Positions 28,947 through 38,273 of a stretch of DNA of 64,000 bases are shown here, in pieces. The notes below the pieces were generated by a model. It saw only the letters and a program-made list of their open reading frames with translations. It searched no databases and was not told the origin of the DNA. The stretch is taken from the NCBI GenBank assembly GCA_018241665.1, contig JAFEDK010000006.1, positions 20,123-84,122 on the forward strand. Reading direction: 5' to 3'. The DNA comes from Pseudomonadota bacterium (GTDB lineage: Bacteria; Pseudomonadota; Gammaproteobacteria; Burkholderiales; Rhodocyclaceae). How positions within the stretch are numbered: the stretch's first letter is position 1; each line of letters starts with the position of its first letter. Position numbers and translations under genes: made by a program.

Positions 28947-29057
28947 GGTCGCAATTCCGTGCTGCCCTGTGTGCCGGGCGGCACGCAGGGGGCGGATTCT
29001 ACGGGGTTTGCGGCGCTGCGGCGACGGCCATTTTCACGCTCGCGGAAGGGTTTTCGG

Positions 29058-30200
29058 TCAGGGCCAGGCGCGGGCCCCGAACATCATCCGCTTGGCGACG
29101 AAGTGGCGGGCCGGTGGCAGCAGGTCGAGGGCGAACAGGCCGGCGCCGCGGGCGTGCCTGAGCGGCCCGAAGGAGGTGCTGAACAGGCGCACCAGGGTAT
29201 CGGTGAAGCGGATCGTGCCGTTGCGGTCGAGTCGGCGGGCGTTGGCGTAGGCCGCCAGGGTGTCCGCTGCGCCCGGGTCGCCGCCGGCGCGGATCAGGGT
29301 CTGGGCGCAGGCCCAGACATCGCGCAGGGCCAGGTTATAGCCTTGGCCGGCAACCGGGTGGAGGGTCTGGGCGGCATTGCCCAACCACACCGTACGGCGC
29401 CCGACGGGCTCCCGCCGGTAGCGCAGTACCAGCGGGTAGCGGGCGCGCGGGGCGACGGCGGCAAAGCGCAGGCGCTGGCCGAAGTGTTCCTGCAGGCGAG
29501 CGAGGTAGGCGTCGTCGTCGAGGGCGAGCAGCGCATCTGCGTCGGCCGGCGCGGCGGTATGCACGATGGCGCAATCCTGGCCGCAGGGCAGCACCGCTAG
29601 CGGGCCTTGCGGAGTGAAGCGTTCCCAGGCGCGGCCGTGGTGGGGCGTGGCCGGGGTGGCCACGCTGATCACCGCGTGCTGGCCGTAGTCCCGCTCGACG
29701 AGGGGGCTTTCCTCGTCGCTGATGATGCTGCCTTCGGCGCAGGCGGCCAGGCGGGCCGACAGACTGTGGCCGTCGGCGAGGCTGATCAGCACGTCGTCGG
29801 CGCCGGGTACCAGGCGGCTGACCGTCGTGTGCTCGCGCAGCGGGATGCCCGCGGCCAGCAGTGCATCGTCCAGCGCGGCGGCCAGCGCGCCGGCGGCGAC
29901 CACGTAGCCGAGGGCCGGCTGGCCGTATTCCTCGGCCTGCAGCAGGCTGCGGCCGAGGCCGCCCTGGTGGGACACGTGGATGCTCTCGATGGCGGTGGCC
30001 GGCAGGCGGTTCCACACCCCGAGGCGTTCAAGGGTCAGGCGGGTGCCGTGGGACAGGGCCAGGATGCGCGGGTCGTCGCGGGCGGCACCGCGGGGGCGGG
30101 CATCCACCAGCAGCATGTCGAGGCCGGCATCCTTGAGGGCGAGGGCCAGTGCCATGCCCACCGGGCCGGCGCCGACGATGACGAGGTCGTGGCGGGTCAT
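29058..30200 (-). CDS. ubiH: UbiH/Coq6-family FAD-dependent ubiquinone hydroxylase
   Basis: Aromatic-ring hydroxylase of ubiquinone synthesis, 380 residues. It has the FAD GxGxxG motif (LVIVGAGPVGMALALALKDA), DPRILALSHGTRLTLERLG, and VWLGNAAQTLHPVAGQGYNLALRDV, the characteristic C-terminal FAD segment. UbiH, UbiI and UbiF are alike; position after pepP (one base between genes) supports UbiH, as pepP-ubiH is a conserved pair. The exact ring position it hydroxylates is inferred. Confidence 0.9.
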   Translation of the reverse strand: MTRHDLVIVGAGPVGMALALALKDAGLDMLLVDARPRGAARDDPRILALSHGTRLTLERLGVWNRLPATAIESIHVSHQGGLGRSLLQAEEYGQPALGYVVAAGALAAALDDALLAAGIPLREHTTVSRLVPGADDVLISLADGHSLSARLAACAEGSIISDEESPLVERDYGQHAVISVATPATPHHGRAWERFTPQGPLAVLPCGQDCAIVHTAAPADADALLALDDDAYLARLQEHFGQRLRFAAVAPRARYPLVLRYRREPVGRRTVWLGNAAQTLHPVAGQGYNLALRDVWACAQTLIRAGGDPGAADTLAAYANARRLDRNGTIRFTDTLVRLFSTSFGPLRHARGAGLFALDLLPPARHFVAKRMMFGARAWP

Positions 30201-30201
30201 C

Positions 30202-31518
30202 TCAGCCCTCGGCCATCACGGCTTCGATGTCGGCGACGCTCTTCGGCGTGGCGGCGGTGATGATCTCGCAGCCCGTGTCGGTGACCAGCGCGTCGTCCTC
30301 GATACGGATGCCGATGTTCCAGAAGGCTTCCGGCACGCCGTCGGCGGGGCGGATGTAGCAGCCCGGTTCGACGGTCAGCATGTTGCCGGTGACCAGCGGG
30401 CGCCATTCGCCGGCCAGCTTGTATTCGCCGGCGTCGTGCACGTCGAGGCCGAGCCAGTGGCCGGTGCGGTGCATGTAGAACTGGCGGTAGCTGCCGGATT
30501 CGAGCACACCGTCCAGCGTGCCGCTGAGCAGGCCCAGGTCGATGAAGCCCTGGGCGAGTACGCGGGTGGCGGCGTCGTGCGGGTCGTTCCAGCCGGCGCC
30601 GGGGCGGATCGCCTCGATGGCGGCGGCCTGGGAGGCCAGCACCAGCTCGTAGGCGGCCTTCTGCGGCCCGCTGAAACGGCCGCTCACCGGGAAGCTGCGG
30701 GTGATGTCCGAGGCGTAGCCGTCGAGTTCGCAGCCGGCGTCGATCAGCAGCAGGTCGCCGTCCTTCAGCCGGCAGTCGTTTTCGACATAGTGCAGCACGC
30801 AGGCGTTGGCGCCGCCGGCGACGATGGAGCCGTAGGCCGGGGCCTGGCTGCCGTGGCGGCGGAATTCGTGCAGCAGTTCGGCTTCGACCTCGTATTCCCA
30901 GGCGCCGGGGCGGGTGGCGCGCATCGCGCGGCGATGGGCGCCGGCGGAAATCTCGGCGGCGCGGCGCATGGTGGCGAGCTCGGCTGCGTCCTTGACGAGG
31001 CGCATCTCGTCGATCAGCCCGCGCACGTCGCGGATCTGGCCAGGTGCATGGCAGCCGGTGCGGGCCTGGGCGCGCACGCGGTTGAGGGCGTCGGCGATGC
31101 GGTTGTCCCAGGCCGGCTCGTAGCCGACCGAATGGAAGATGGCCGGCTGGTTGGCGAACAGCGTCGCCAGTTGCTCGTCCAGTTCGGCGACGGGATGGGC
31201 CTCGTCGAAACCGAAAGTCTCCCGCGCGGCCTCGGGGCCGAAGCGGTAGCCGTCCCAGATCTCCCTTTCCATGTCCTTGCTGCGGCAGAACAGGATGCTG
31301 CGCGGGGTCTCCCCGGCCACCAGCACCAGGACCGCCTCGGGCTCGCGGAAGCCGGTGAGGTAGTAGAAGTAGCTGTCGAAGCGGTAGCCGTAGTGGGTGT
31401 CGCGGTTGCGGATGCGTTCCGGCGCGGTGGGGATGACGGCGACGCCGCCGCCGGCGGCCAGCATGGTCTGCAGCAGGCGGGCGCGGCGGGCCTGGAAGGG
31501 GGAGGTGTCGAGGGGCAT
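30202..31518 (-). CDS. pepP: Xaa-Pro aminopeptidase P
   Basis: Removes N-terminal residues preceding proline. 438 residues: a creatinase-like N domain (YGYRFDSYFYYLTGFREPEA, ILFCRSKDMEREIWDGYRFG) and a pita-bread metal domain with LLIDAGCELDGYASDITRSF (two Asp ligands), MHRTGHWLGLDVHD (His), EPGCYI (Glu) and RIEDDALVTDTGCE (Glu). All five dinuclear-metal ligands appear present. It is followed one base later by ubiH; murU lies 72 bases upstream. Confidence 0.95.
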   Translation of the reverse strand: MPLDTSPFQARRARLLQTMLAAGGGVAVIPTAPERIRNRDTHYGYRFDSYFYYLTGFREPEAVLVLVAGETPRSILFCRSKDMEREIWDGYRFGPEAARETFGFDEAHPVAELDEQLATLFANQPAIFHSVGYEPAWDNRIADALNRVRAQARTGCHAPGQIRDVRGLIDEMRLVKDAAELATMRRAAEISAGAHRRAMRATRPGAWEYEVEAELLHEFRRHGSQAPAYGSIVAGGANACVLHYVENDCRLKDGDLLLIDAGCELDGYASDITRSFPVSGRFSGPQKAAYELVLASQAAAIEAIRPGAGWNDPHDAATRVLAQGFIDLGLLSGTLDGVLESGSYRQFYMHRTGHWLGLDVHDAGEYKLAGEWRPLVTGNMLTVEPGCYIRPADGVPEAFWNIGIRIEDDALVTDTGCEIITAATPKSVADIEAVMAEG

Positions 31519-31590
31519 GGCGATGTCCGGTGGCTGGATTCTGGATGGACCGTGAGGTGGCCGCTTTGTTGCGAGCTTACGGCAATCCCG

Positions 31591-32292
31591 TCAGGGCGTG
31601 CTGGGACGGGCCTCGCGCAGATACGTGTCGAGTTCGCGCAGGCGTTCCGGCGTGCCCACGTCCACCCAGTCGCCGATCAGGCGGCTTCCGGCGACGTGCC
31701 TGCCGGCCATCGCCTTGCGCAACAGCGGGGCCAGCTTGGCGGGGCTGCTGCCGTCCACACCGATGAACAGGGCCGGGTGATAGGCGCCCAGGCCGGAGAA
31801 GGTCAGGCGCTGGTGGCCGTCGTCGTGGACCAGGCCGTCCTGGCACAGGGCGAAGTCGCCCTGCGGGTGGTGGGGCGGGTTGGCAACCAGCAGCAGGTGG
31901 GCCTGGGTGCCGCCGGGGCTCAGGGTGTCGGCGGCGCGGCGCAGGCCGGCCAGGTCGGCATCGCAGAAGACGTCGCCGTTCACCACCAGGAAAGGCTCGG
32001 TACCGAGCAGCGGCAACGCGCGGGCAATGCCGCCGGCGGTTTCCAGCGCGCTTTCTTCCGCCGAGTAACGGATATGCACGCCGAAGCGCGATCCGTCGCC
32101 GAGGGCCTCTTCGATCATCCGGCCCAGGTGGGCGTGGTTGATCACCAGATCGCGGATGCCCGCCGCAGCCAGGCGTTCGATGTGCCACACGATCAGCGGC
32201 TTGCCGCCGACTTCCAGCAGCGGTTTGGGGCAACTGTCGGTGAGGGGGCGCATGCGTTCGCCGCGGCCGGCGGCGAGGATCATCGCTTTCAT
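31591..32292 (-). CDS. murU: N-acetylmuramate alpha-1-phosphate uridylyltransferase
   Basis: Nucleotidyltransferase of cell-wall recycling, making UDP-MurNAc from MurNAc-1-phosphate and bypassing the fosfomycin target MurA. 233 residues. The family signature is MKAMILAAGRGERMRPLTDS followed by CPKPLLEVGGKPLI; further motifs are YSAEESALETAGGIARALPL, FLVVNGDVFCDADL, FSGLGAYHPALF and GDWVDVGTPERL. The sequence alone resembles several hexose-1-phosphate nucleotidyltransferases. The specific call comes from its tight pairing (10 bases) with amgK next to lptD, the arrangement known in Pseudomonas. Confidence 0.88.
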   Translation of the reverse strand: MKAMILAAGRGERMRPLTDSCPKPLLEVGGKPLIVWHIERLAAAGIRDLVINHAHLGRMIEEALGDGSRFGVHIRYSAEESALETAGGIARALPLLGTEPFLVVNGDVFCDADLAGLRRAADTLSPGGTQAHLLLVANPPHHPQGDFALCQDGLVHDDGHQRLTFSGLGAYHPALFIGVDGSSPAKLAPLLRKAMAGRHVAGSRLIGDWVDVGTPERLRELDTYLREARPSTP

Positions 32293-32302
32293 CGTCGTGG
32301 GC

Positions 32303-33301
32303 TCAGAACGAATAGCCGACTTCGGTGACGGTCGGGTCGGTCTGTTCCAGGATGCGCAGCAGCGGCTTGAGTTCGCCGTAGCGCTCGCAGGTCTTGCGCA
32401 GGTAGTGCAGGACCAGCGGCATGTCCTTCAGGTAACCGTCCTTGCCGTCCCGGTGATAGAGGCGGGCGAAGATGCCGAGCACCTTGATGTGGCGCTGGAC
32501 GCCCATGTATTCGTAGTCGCGGTGGAAGTCGGCGAAGTCCTCGCGTACCGGCAGGCCGAGGCTGCGAGCGGTTTCCCAGTAGCGGGCCAGCAGGTCGAGG
32601 GTGAAGTCCTCGTCCCAATGAACGTAGGCGTCCTTGAGCAGGGAGACCAGGTCGTAGGTCAGCGGGCCATAGACGGCATCCTGGAAGTCGAGCACGCCGG
32701 GGTTGGGCGTGGACTGCATCAGGTTGCGGCTGTGGTAGTCGCGGTGGACGTAGACCTTGGGCTCGGACAGGTTCACGTCGAGGACGCGGTCGAAGACCTC
32801 GTAGAGCTGCTGTGCCTGCTTGTCGGTGAGGGTGATGCCCTTGTGGCGCGACACGTACCACACCGGAAAGAGCTCCATCTCCCGCTGCAGCAGCTCGCGG
32901 TCATACTCGGGCAGCACGCCGGGCTTGCTCGACAGCTGGATGCTCATCAGCGCGCCGAGGGCTTCCGCGTACAGGTTGTGGGCATTGTCCTTGGTCAGCG
33001 CCTGCAGGTAGGTGGTGCTGCCCAGGTCGGACAGCAGCAGGAAGCCCTGCTCGAGATCATGCTTGATGATCTGCGGGACATGCACGCCGGCGGCGCCGAA
33101 CAGTTCGGCAACCTTGATGTAGGGGCGGCAGTCCTCGTGGCTGGGCGGCGCATCCATGACAATCAGCGATACCGGATCGTCGGCGAATGTCAGCCGGAAA
33201 TAGCGCCGGAAGCTGGCGTCGGCGCTGGCCGGGGCGAGTTCGAAGGCGCGGCCGGGAAATTCGGCGGCGATCCAGGCCTGGAGTTGTTGGCGTCGTTCCA
33301 C
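32303..33301 (-). CDS. amgK: Anomeric N-acetylmuramate/N-acetylglucosamine kinase
   Basis: Cytosolic sugar kinase of the aminoglycoside-phosphotransferase fold, 332 residues. It phosphorylates MurNAc at C1, feeding MurU. Motifs: DASFRRYFRLTF (nucleotide loop region), SLIVMDAPPSHEDCRPYIKV, LLSDLGSTTYLQAL, the catalytic loop VYVHRDYHSRNLM and the Mg site GVLDFQDAVYGPLTYDLVSLLKDAY. It lies divergent from lptD across 81 bp and upstream of murU, pepP and ubiH, which are likely cotranscribed. Confidence 0.9.
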   Translation of the reverse strand: MERRQQLQAWIAAEFPGRAFELAPASADASFRRYFRLTFADDPVSLIVMDAPPSHEDCRPYIKVAELFGAAGVHVPQIIKHDLEQGFLLLSDLGSTTYLQALTKDNAHNLYAEALGALMSIQLSSKPGVLPEYDRELLQREMELFPVWYVSRHKGITLTDKQAQQLYEVFDRVLDVNLSEPKVYVHRDYHSRNLMQSTPNPGVLDFQDAVYGPLTYDLVSLLKDAYVHWDEDFTLDLLARYWETARSLGLPVREDFADFHRDYEYMGVQRHIKVLGIFARLYHRDGKDGYLKDMPLVLHYLRKTCERYGELKPLLRILEQTDPTVTEVGYSF

Positions 33302-33382
33302 GGGAGTCGAAGAAGTGTTCGTGTAAAATCCGGCAGTTTATCAAACCATGCGGTCGGCTCGCCGGCTGGTTCCTGCTCCGGG

Positions 33383-35875
33383 ATGAAACCACGTACGCAG
33401 TTGCGCTTCCTGTCCATCGCCCTCTTCGCCCTGTGGGGGCGGGCGGGCGCCGAGGATCTTCCGCCCTTCGTGGTGTCGCCGTCGCTGCTCGGCAAGCCGG
33501 CCACGGCCCGGCCCGCCGCTGCTGCGCAGCCGGCATCACGTGCGCCGGCCGCGGCAACGCCGTCCAGGCCTGCTGGCGGGACGCCGGCACCCGCAACGCC
33601 GGTGAAGAAGGCCGTGGTGCCCGCCGGGCGCAAGGGGGCCACGCTCCAGCCCGCCACGGGCGCTGCGGCGCTGCCGCCACACACCACGGTGATCGACGGC
33701 GACCGGGTGACAGGTCGTCAGGACCTCGATGCGGTGGCCGAAGGCTCCGCCGTGCTGACCCGCGACAACACCCGCATCGAAGCCGACAAGCTGCAGTACT
33801 TCGAGCTCACCGACGAAGTCGAGGCCACCGGCCATGTGCGCATCGTCCGCGGCCAGGACGAGATGAGTGGCCCCCATGCGCGCATGAAGGTGCAAGAGCA
33901 GGTCGGCACCTTCGATTCGCCGAGCTACTCGATCAGCCGTCCGCCGCGCGGCCCGCGCCCCGGTGACGCACCGCTGCTGCCCGGCCAGGCCGTGCCGATG
34001 AGCCAGCAGCCGCTCACCGGCCACGGCTCCGCCGATTCCCTGCAACTGGAGGGCGAGAACCAGTTCCGCTTCTTCAACGCCACCTGGACCAGTTGCAAGC
34101 CCGACCGCCCCGACTGGTACGTGAAGGCCAAGGAGCTCGAGCTCGACTACGATCGCAGCGTCGGCGAAGCCCACAATGGGACGCTGATCTTCAAGGGCGT
34201 GCCGCTGGCCTATATGCCGTGGGCCGACTTTCCCCTCGGCGACAGCCGCAAGTCCGGCCTCTTGTCGCCAACCTTCGGTACGTCGAACAAGGTCGGCTTC
34301 GACCTGACCATCCCGTATTACTTCAACCTGGCGCCGAACTACGACGACACCCTGACCACCCGCTACATGGGGCGGCGCGGCCTGCAGCTGCGCAACGAGG
34401 CGCGCTACATCACGCCGACCTACCGGGGTACGAACTACTTCGAGTGGATGCCCAACGACGAGGTGGAAGGGCGCAGCCGGATGGCCGGCCAGATCCGCCA
34501 CAACCAGATCTTCGGCAACGGCTGGGCCGGCAACATCGATTTTTCCGCGGTTTCCGATCCGCGCTACTTCATCGACCTGAGCTCGCGGCTGGCACTCACG
34601 TCCCAGGTGAACCTACTGCGCCAGGGGGCGGTGAGCTACTCCGGCGGCGGCTGGTGGACGGCCACCGGCCTGCTGCAGGCCTATCAGACTCTGCAGGATC
34701 CCAATGGCGCGCCGGTGGCGGTGCCCTACAAGCGCCTGCCGCAGCTGACCCTGACCGCCAACCGGCCGGAGCTGCCCGGCGGCACCACCTTCCAGATGGC
34801 CAGCGAGTACGTGGCCTTCAGCCATCCGACCCTCGACGAGGGGCGGCGGATGACGCTCTACCCGCAGCTGTCGCTGCCGATCCAGACCTCGGCGTTCTAC
34901 ATCACTCCGAAGGTTGGCGTGCACATGACGCGCTACGACCTCGACCGCCGCACCACCGTCGGTGAAAACACAGTCTCCCGCACGCTGCCGATCATGTCGG
35001 TGGACAGTGGCGTGACCTTCGAACGGGATACCAGCTTCGCCGGCCGCGACTACGTGCAGACCCTCGAGCCGCGGGTGTATTACCTCTACGTGCCGTATCG
35101 CGACCAGTCGATGATCCCGAACTTCGATTCGGGCTCCTACGACTTCAACTTCGCGCAGCTCTTCGCCGAAAACGTCTACACCGGTGGCGATCGCATCTCC
35201 AATGCCAACCAGCTCACCACCGCGGTCCAGTCCCGCCTGATCGACCCCGCCACCGGCGCCGAGACGGTGCGTGCCCTGCTCGGCCAGCGCTACTACATGG
35301 ACGACCAGCGGGTCGTGCTGCCGGGCGGCACGCCGCGCACCGGCCAGCGGGCCGACCTGCTGGGCGCCTTCGGCATCAACCTGGCGTCGAAGACCCAGCT
35401 CGACACCACCTGGCAGTACAACCCGCGGGAACACTGGACCGAGAGATTCAATTTCGGCCTGCGCTACCAGCCCAGCTATGCCCACTCCATCGGCGTGAGC
35501 TGGCGCTATCGCCGCAACTACTCCACCGATGACGCCAACCCCGATGGTTTCCGCGACCTGGACATCACCGGCCAGTGGCCGCTGTGGGGCAACTGGTACG
35601 GGGTGGCGCGCTACAACCGCAACCTGCGTGACCACCGCCTCAACCAGGGGGTCGCCGGCGTCGAGTACAACGCCGGTTGCTGGGTCTTCCGCGGTGTCGT
35701 GCAGCAGCTGACCACCAGCGTGAACGACGTGACCCGCGCCTTCTTCTTCCAGCTCGACTTCAACGGTGCCGGCAGCCTCGGCTCCAGCCCGATCAACGTG
35801 CTCCGCCGTAGCATCCCCGGATATGGGAAGATCAACGACGGCTCCAACCCCTTCTACAGTGAAGACGACTTCTGA
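33383..35875 (+). CDS. lptD: LPS-assembly outer-membrane protein LptD
   Basis: Inserts lipopolysaccharide into the outer leaflet together with LptE. 830 residues from the ATG at 33383: a short basic start and signal peptide (LRFLSIALFALWGRAGAE), then an Ala/Pro-rich low-complexity linker (about 35-100). An OstA-type domain follows (VIDGDRVTGRQDLDAVAEG, DKLQYFELTDEVEATGHVRI), then a 26-strand-type barrel ending in F. Only two cysteines are visible, Cys238 (TWTSCKPDRP) and Cys766 (NAGCWVF), so one disulfide is possible rather than the two of E. coli. The ribosome site is weak. surA follows after 17 bases. Confidence 0.95.
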   Translation: MKPRTQLRFLSIALFALWGRAGAEDLPPFVVSPSLLGKPATARPAAAAQPASRAPAAATPSRPAGGTPAPATPVKKAVVPAGRKGATLQPATGAAALPPHTTVIDGDRVTGRQDLDAVAEGSAVLTRDNTRIEADKLQYFELTDEVEATGHVRIVRGQDEMSGPHARMKVQEQVGTFDSPSYSISRPPRGPRPGDAPLLPGQAVPMSQQPLTGHGSADSLQLEGENQFRFFNATWTSCKPDRPDWYVKAKELELDYDRSVGEAHNGTLIFKGVPLAYMPWADFPLGDSRKSGLLSPTFGTSNKVGFDLTIPYYFNLAPNYDDTLTTRYMGRRGLQLRNEARYITPTYRGTNYFEWMPNDEVEGRSRMAGQIRHNQIFGNGWAGNIDFSAVSDPRYFIDLSSRLALTSQVNLLRQGAVSYSGGGWWTATGLLQAYQTLQDPNGAPVAVPYKRLPQLTLTANRPELPGGTTFQMASEYVAFSHPTLDEGRRMTLYPQLSLPIQTSAFYITPKVGVHMTRYDLDRRTTVGENTVSRTLPIMSVDSGVTFERDTSFAGRDYVQTLEPRVYYLYVPYRDQSMIPNFDSGSYDFNFAQLFAENVYTGGDRISNANQLTTAVQSRLIDPATGAETVRALLGQRYYMDDQRVVLPGGTPRTGQRADLLGAFGINLASKTQLDTTWQYNPREHWTERFNFGLRYQPSYAHSIGVSWRYRRNYSTDDANPDGFRDLDITGQWPLWGNWYGVARYNRNLRDHRLNQGVAGVEYNAGCWVFRGVVQQLTTSVNDVTRAFFFQLDFNGAGSLGSSPINVLRRSIPGYGKINDGSNPFYSEDDF

Positions 35876-35892
35876 AAGATCGTCCCGCCCCC

Positions 35893-37191
35893 ATGAAACT
35901 GATCGTCTCCCTGATTGCTGCCTACCTGGTCACCCAGTCCGCCTTCGCCGCCAACGGGCCGGTGGAAGTGGACCGCATCGTGGCCGTCGTGAATAGCGAA
36001 GTCATCACCCTGTCCGACCTGCGCCAGCGGGTCGAGCAGGTTACCCGCCAGCTGTCCCGCCAGGGCACGGGCCTGCCGCCCGCAGATGTGCTCCAGAAGC
36101 AGGTGCTCGAGCGCCAGATCATGGAGCGGCTGCAGATCCAGCTGGCCAACGAAACCTCCCTGCGCGTGGATGACGTGACCCTCGACCGGGCCATCAGCCG
36201 GATCGCCGACAACAACAAGCTGTCGATGACCGACTTCCGCAAGGCCCTCGAGAAGGACGGCCTGTCCTGGGACCGCTTCCGCGAGGAGATCCGCAACGAG
36301 ATCCTGATCAGCCGGGTGCGCGAGCGTGAGGTGGAAAGCCGCATCGTGATCTCCGACGCCGAGGTCAGCAACTTCCTGGCCCACCCGGAGAATGTGCTCG
36401 GCCAGCAGGAATTCAACCTGTCGCACATCCTGATCCGCACCCCGGAAGGTGCGACCCCCGAGCAGCTGGCCCGCGTGCGTGCCCGCGCCGACGACGTGGC
36501 GGCCCGGCTGGCCCGCGGCGAGCCCTTCGACAAGCTGGCGGCCAGCTTCTCCGACGCGCCGGACGCCCTCTCAGGCGGCAACCTGGGCTGGCGCAGCGCC
36601 GAGCGCCTGCCCAGCCTGTTCGCCGAGGCCGTCGCCAACCTCAAGCCGGGCGAGACGACCCGCATCCTGCGCAGTGCCGCCGGTTTCCACATCGTGCGGG
36701 TGGTGGACCGCCGCGGCGGAAACGATTCCGTGGCGCCGACCCAGGTGCAGCAGACCCACGCCCGCCACATCCTGATCAAGACCAGTGAAGTGGTGTCCGA
36801 TACGGAAGCCCGCCGCCGCCTGGTCGAGCTGCGCGAGCGGGTGGTGCAGGGCGGTGCCAACTTTGCCGAGCTGGCCAAGATCCACTCCGCCGATCTGTCC
36901 GCCTCCAAGGGCGGCGATCTGGGCTGGATCTACCCCGGTGACACGGTGCCGGAATTCGAGCAGGCGATGGACGCGCTGAAGCCGGGCGAGACCAGCCAGC
37001 CGGTCCAGTCGCCCTTCGGCTGGCACCTGATCCAGGTCGAGGAGCGCCGCACCCAGGACGTTTCAGAGGACCGCAAGCGTGCTGCTGCCCGCAACGCACT
37101 GCGCGAGCGCAAGATGGACGAGGCCTATCAGGACTGGCTGCGCCAGCTGCGTGACCGGGCCTACGTGGAATACCGCACGGAAGACAAATAA
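35893..37191 (+). CDS. surA: Periplasmic chaperone/peptidyl-prolyl isomerase SurA
   Basis: Escorts outer-membrane proteins, including LptD, through the periplasm. 432 residues with a cleavable signal peptide (MKLIVSLIAAYLVTQSAFAA). The N-terminal chaperone core follows (VDRIVAVVNSEVITLSDLRQ), then two parvulin domains: FNLSHILIRTPEGATPEQL with LGWRSAERLPSLFAEAV, and ARHILIKTSEVVSDTEARRR with LGWIYPGDTVPEFEQAM. Length and order match E. coli SurA (428). lptD-surA-pdxA-rsmA is the conserved superoperon, though two hairpins separate surA from pdxA here. Confidence 0.97.
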   Translation: MKLIVSLIAAYLVTQSAFAANGPVEVDRIVAVVNSEVITLSDLRQRVEQVTRQLSRQGTGLPPADVLQKQVLERQIMERLQIQLANETSLRVDDVTLDRAISRIADNNKLSMTDFRKALEKDGLSWDRFREEIRNEILISRVREREVESRIVISDAEVSNFLAHPENVLGQQEFNLSHILIRTPEGATPEQLARVRARADDVAARLARGEPFDKLAASFSDAPDALSGGNLGWRSAERLPSLFAEAVANLKPGETTRILRSAAGFHIVRVVDRRGGNDSVAPTQVQQTHARHILIKTSEVVSDTEARRRLVELRERVVQGGANFAELAKIHSADLSASKGGDLGWIYPGDTVPEFEQAMDALKPGETSQPVQSPFGWHLIQVEERRTQDVSEDRKRAAARNALRERKMDEAYQDWLRQLRDRAYVEYRTEDK

Positions 37192-37201
37192 ACCGGGAAC
37201 G

Positions 37202-37229
37202 CGCGCGTCGGCTGGCAGTCTGACGCGCG
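37202..37229 (+). terminator. Hairpin 1 after surA
   Basis: CGCGCGTC (37202-37209) pairs with GACGCGCG (37222-37229) across a 12-base loop, followed by TATAGTTTTCTC. It begins 11 bases after the surA stop. The loop contains GGCTGG, complementary to CCAGCC at 37243-37248 in the next hairpin. Confidence 0.7.
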
Positions 37230-37244
37230 TATAGTTTTCTCTCC

Positions 37245-37273
37245 AGCCCCCTTGTGGGGCTTTTCCCATTTTT
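37245..37273 (+). terminator. Hairpin 2 with U tract, just before pdxA
   Basis: AGCCCC-CTTGT-GGGGCT (37245-37261) is followed by TTTCCCATTTTT, ending about 10 bases from the pdxA ATG. It has terminator form, but its position makes it an attenuator candidate for pdxA. Confidence 0.65.
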
Positions 37274-37283
37274 CTCTCCTCAG

Positions 37284-38273
37284 ATGTCCTCTCAGCTTCC
37301 CGTCCTTGCCATCACCAGCGGTGAGCCCGCCGGGATCGGCCCCGATCTGTGCGCGGCGCTGCCGCGCCGTGAATGGCCCGCCCGCCTCGTCGTGCTGGGT
37401 GATCGCGACATGATCGCGGCGCGCATCCACGCCGTCGAACCCTCCCTCGACATCATCGACTACCGCCCGGACGGCGAGTCCCGCGCCGGTGCGCTGGAAG
37501 TCCTGCACGTGCCGCTGGCGATGCCGGCCGCGCCCGGTCGTCTCGATGCGGTCAATGCCCGCTACGTGCTGGCGGTGCTCGACCGGGCCATCGACGGCTG
37601 CAAGTCCGGCGAGTTCGCCGGCATGGTCACCGCGCCGGTGCACAAGGGCATCATCTGTGAAGCCGGCGTGCCGTTCTCCGGCCACACCGAATACCTCGCC
37701 GAAGCCACCGCCACGCCGCTGGTGGTGATGATGCTGGTCGGCGGCGGCCTGCGGGTGGCGCTGGCGACGACGCACCTGCCGTTGAAGGACGTGCCGGCGG
37801 CGATCACCCGTCCGCTGCTCAGCGACACCCTGCGCATCCTGCACAAGGATTTGCGCGAGCGCTTCGGCCTGGCGTCGCCGCGAATCCTGGTGGCCGGCCT
37901 CAATCCCCATGCGGGCGAGGGCGGCCACATGGGGATGGAAGAGATCGAGGTCATCACGCCGGTGCTGGACGCCCTGCGTGCTGAAGGCATGCAGCTTGTC
38001 GGTCCGCTGCCGGCCGACACCCTGTTCGTGCCGCATACGCTGGAGCAGGGTGATGCGGTGCTCGCCATGTACCACGACCAGGGCCTGCCGGTGCTCAAGC
38101 ACGCCAGCTTCGGCGGCGGCGTCAACGTGACCCTCGGCCTGCCGATCATCCGTACTTCCGTCGATCACGGCACCGCGCTGGACCTGGCCGGCACCGGCCG
38201 CGCCGAGCCCGGTAGCCTGTTCGCCGCCGTCGAGCTGGCCATCCAGATGGCCAAGGGGCGGAGCCCGGCATGA
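37284..38273 (+). CDS. pdxA: 4-Hydroxythreonine-4-phosphate dehydrogenase
   Basis: Oxidises 4-phosphohydroxy-L-threonine in pyridoxal phosphate synthesis (DXP-dependent route). 329 residues. Motifs: LAITSGEPAGIGPDL, GMVTAPVHKGIICEAGVPF with SGHTEYLAE, the metal His in ATTHLPLKDV, VAGLNPHAGEGGHMG, and MYHDQGLPVLKHASFGGGVN. The ATG at 37284 gives the family start; the frame upstream is in the terminator region. Its last codons overlap the next gene as ATGA. Confidence 0.97.
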   Translation: MSSQLPVLAITSGEPAGIGPDLCAALPRREWPARLVVLGDRDMIAARIHAVEPSLDIIDYRPDGESRAGALEVLHVPLAMPAAPGRLDAVNARYVLAVLDRAIDGCKSGEFAGMVTAPVHKGIICEAGVPFSGHTEYLAEATATPLVVMMLVGGGLRVALATTHLPLKDVPAAITRPLLSDTLRILHKDLRERFGLASPRILVAGLNPHAGEGGHMGMEEIEVITPVLDALRAEGMQLVGPLPADTLFVPHTLEQGDAVLAMYHDQGLPVLKHASFGGGVNVTLGLPIIRTSVDHGTALDLAGTGRAEPGSLFAAVELAIQMAKGRSPA

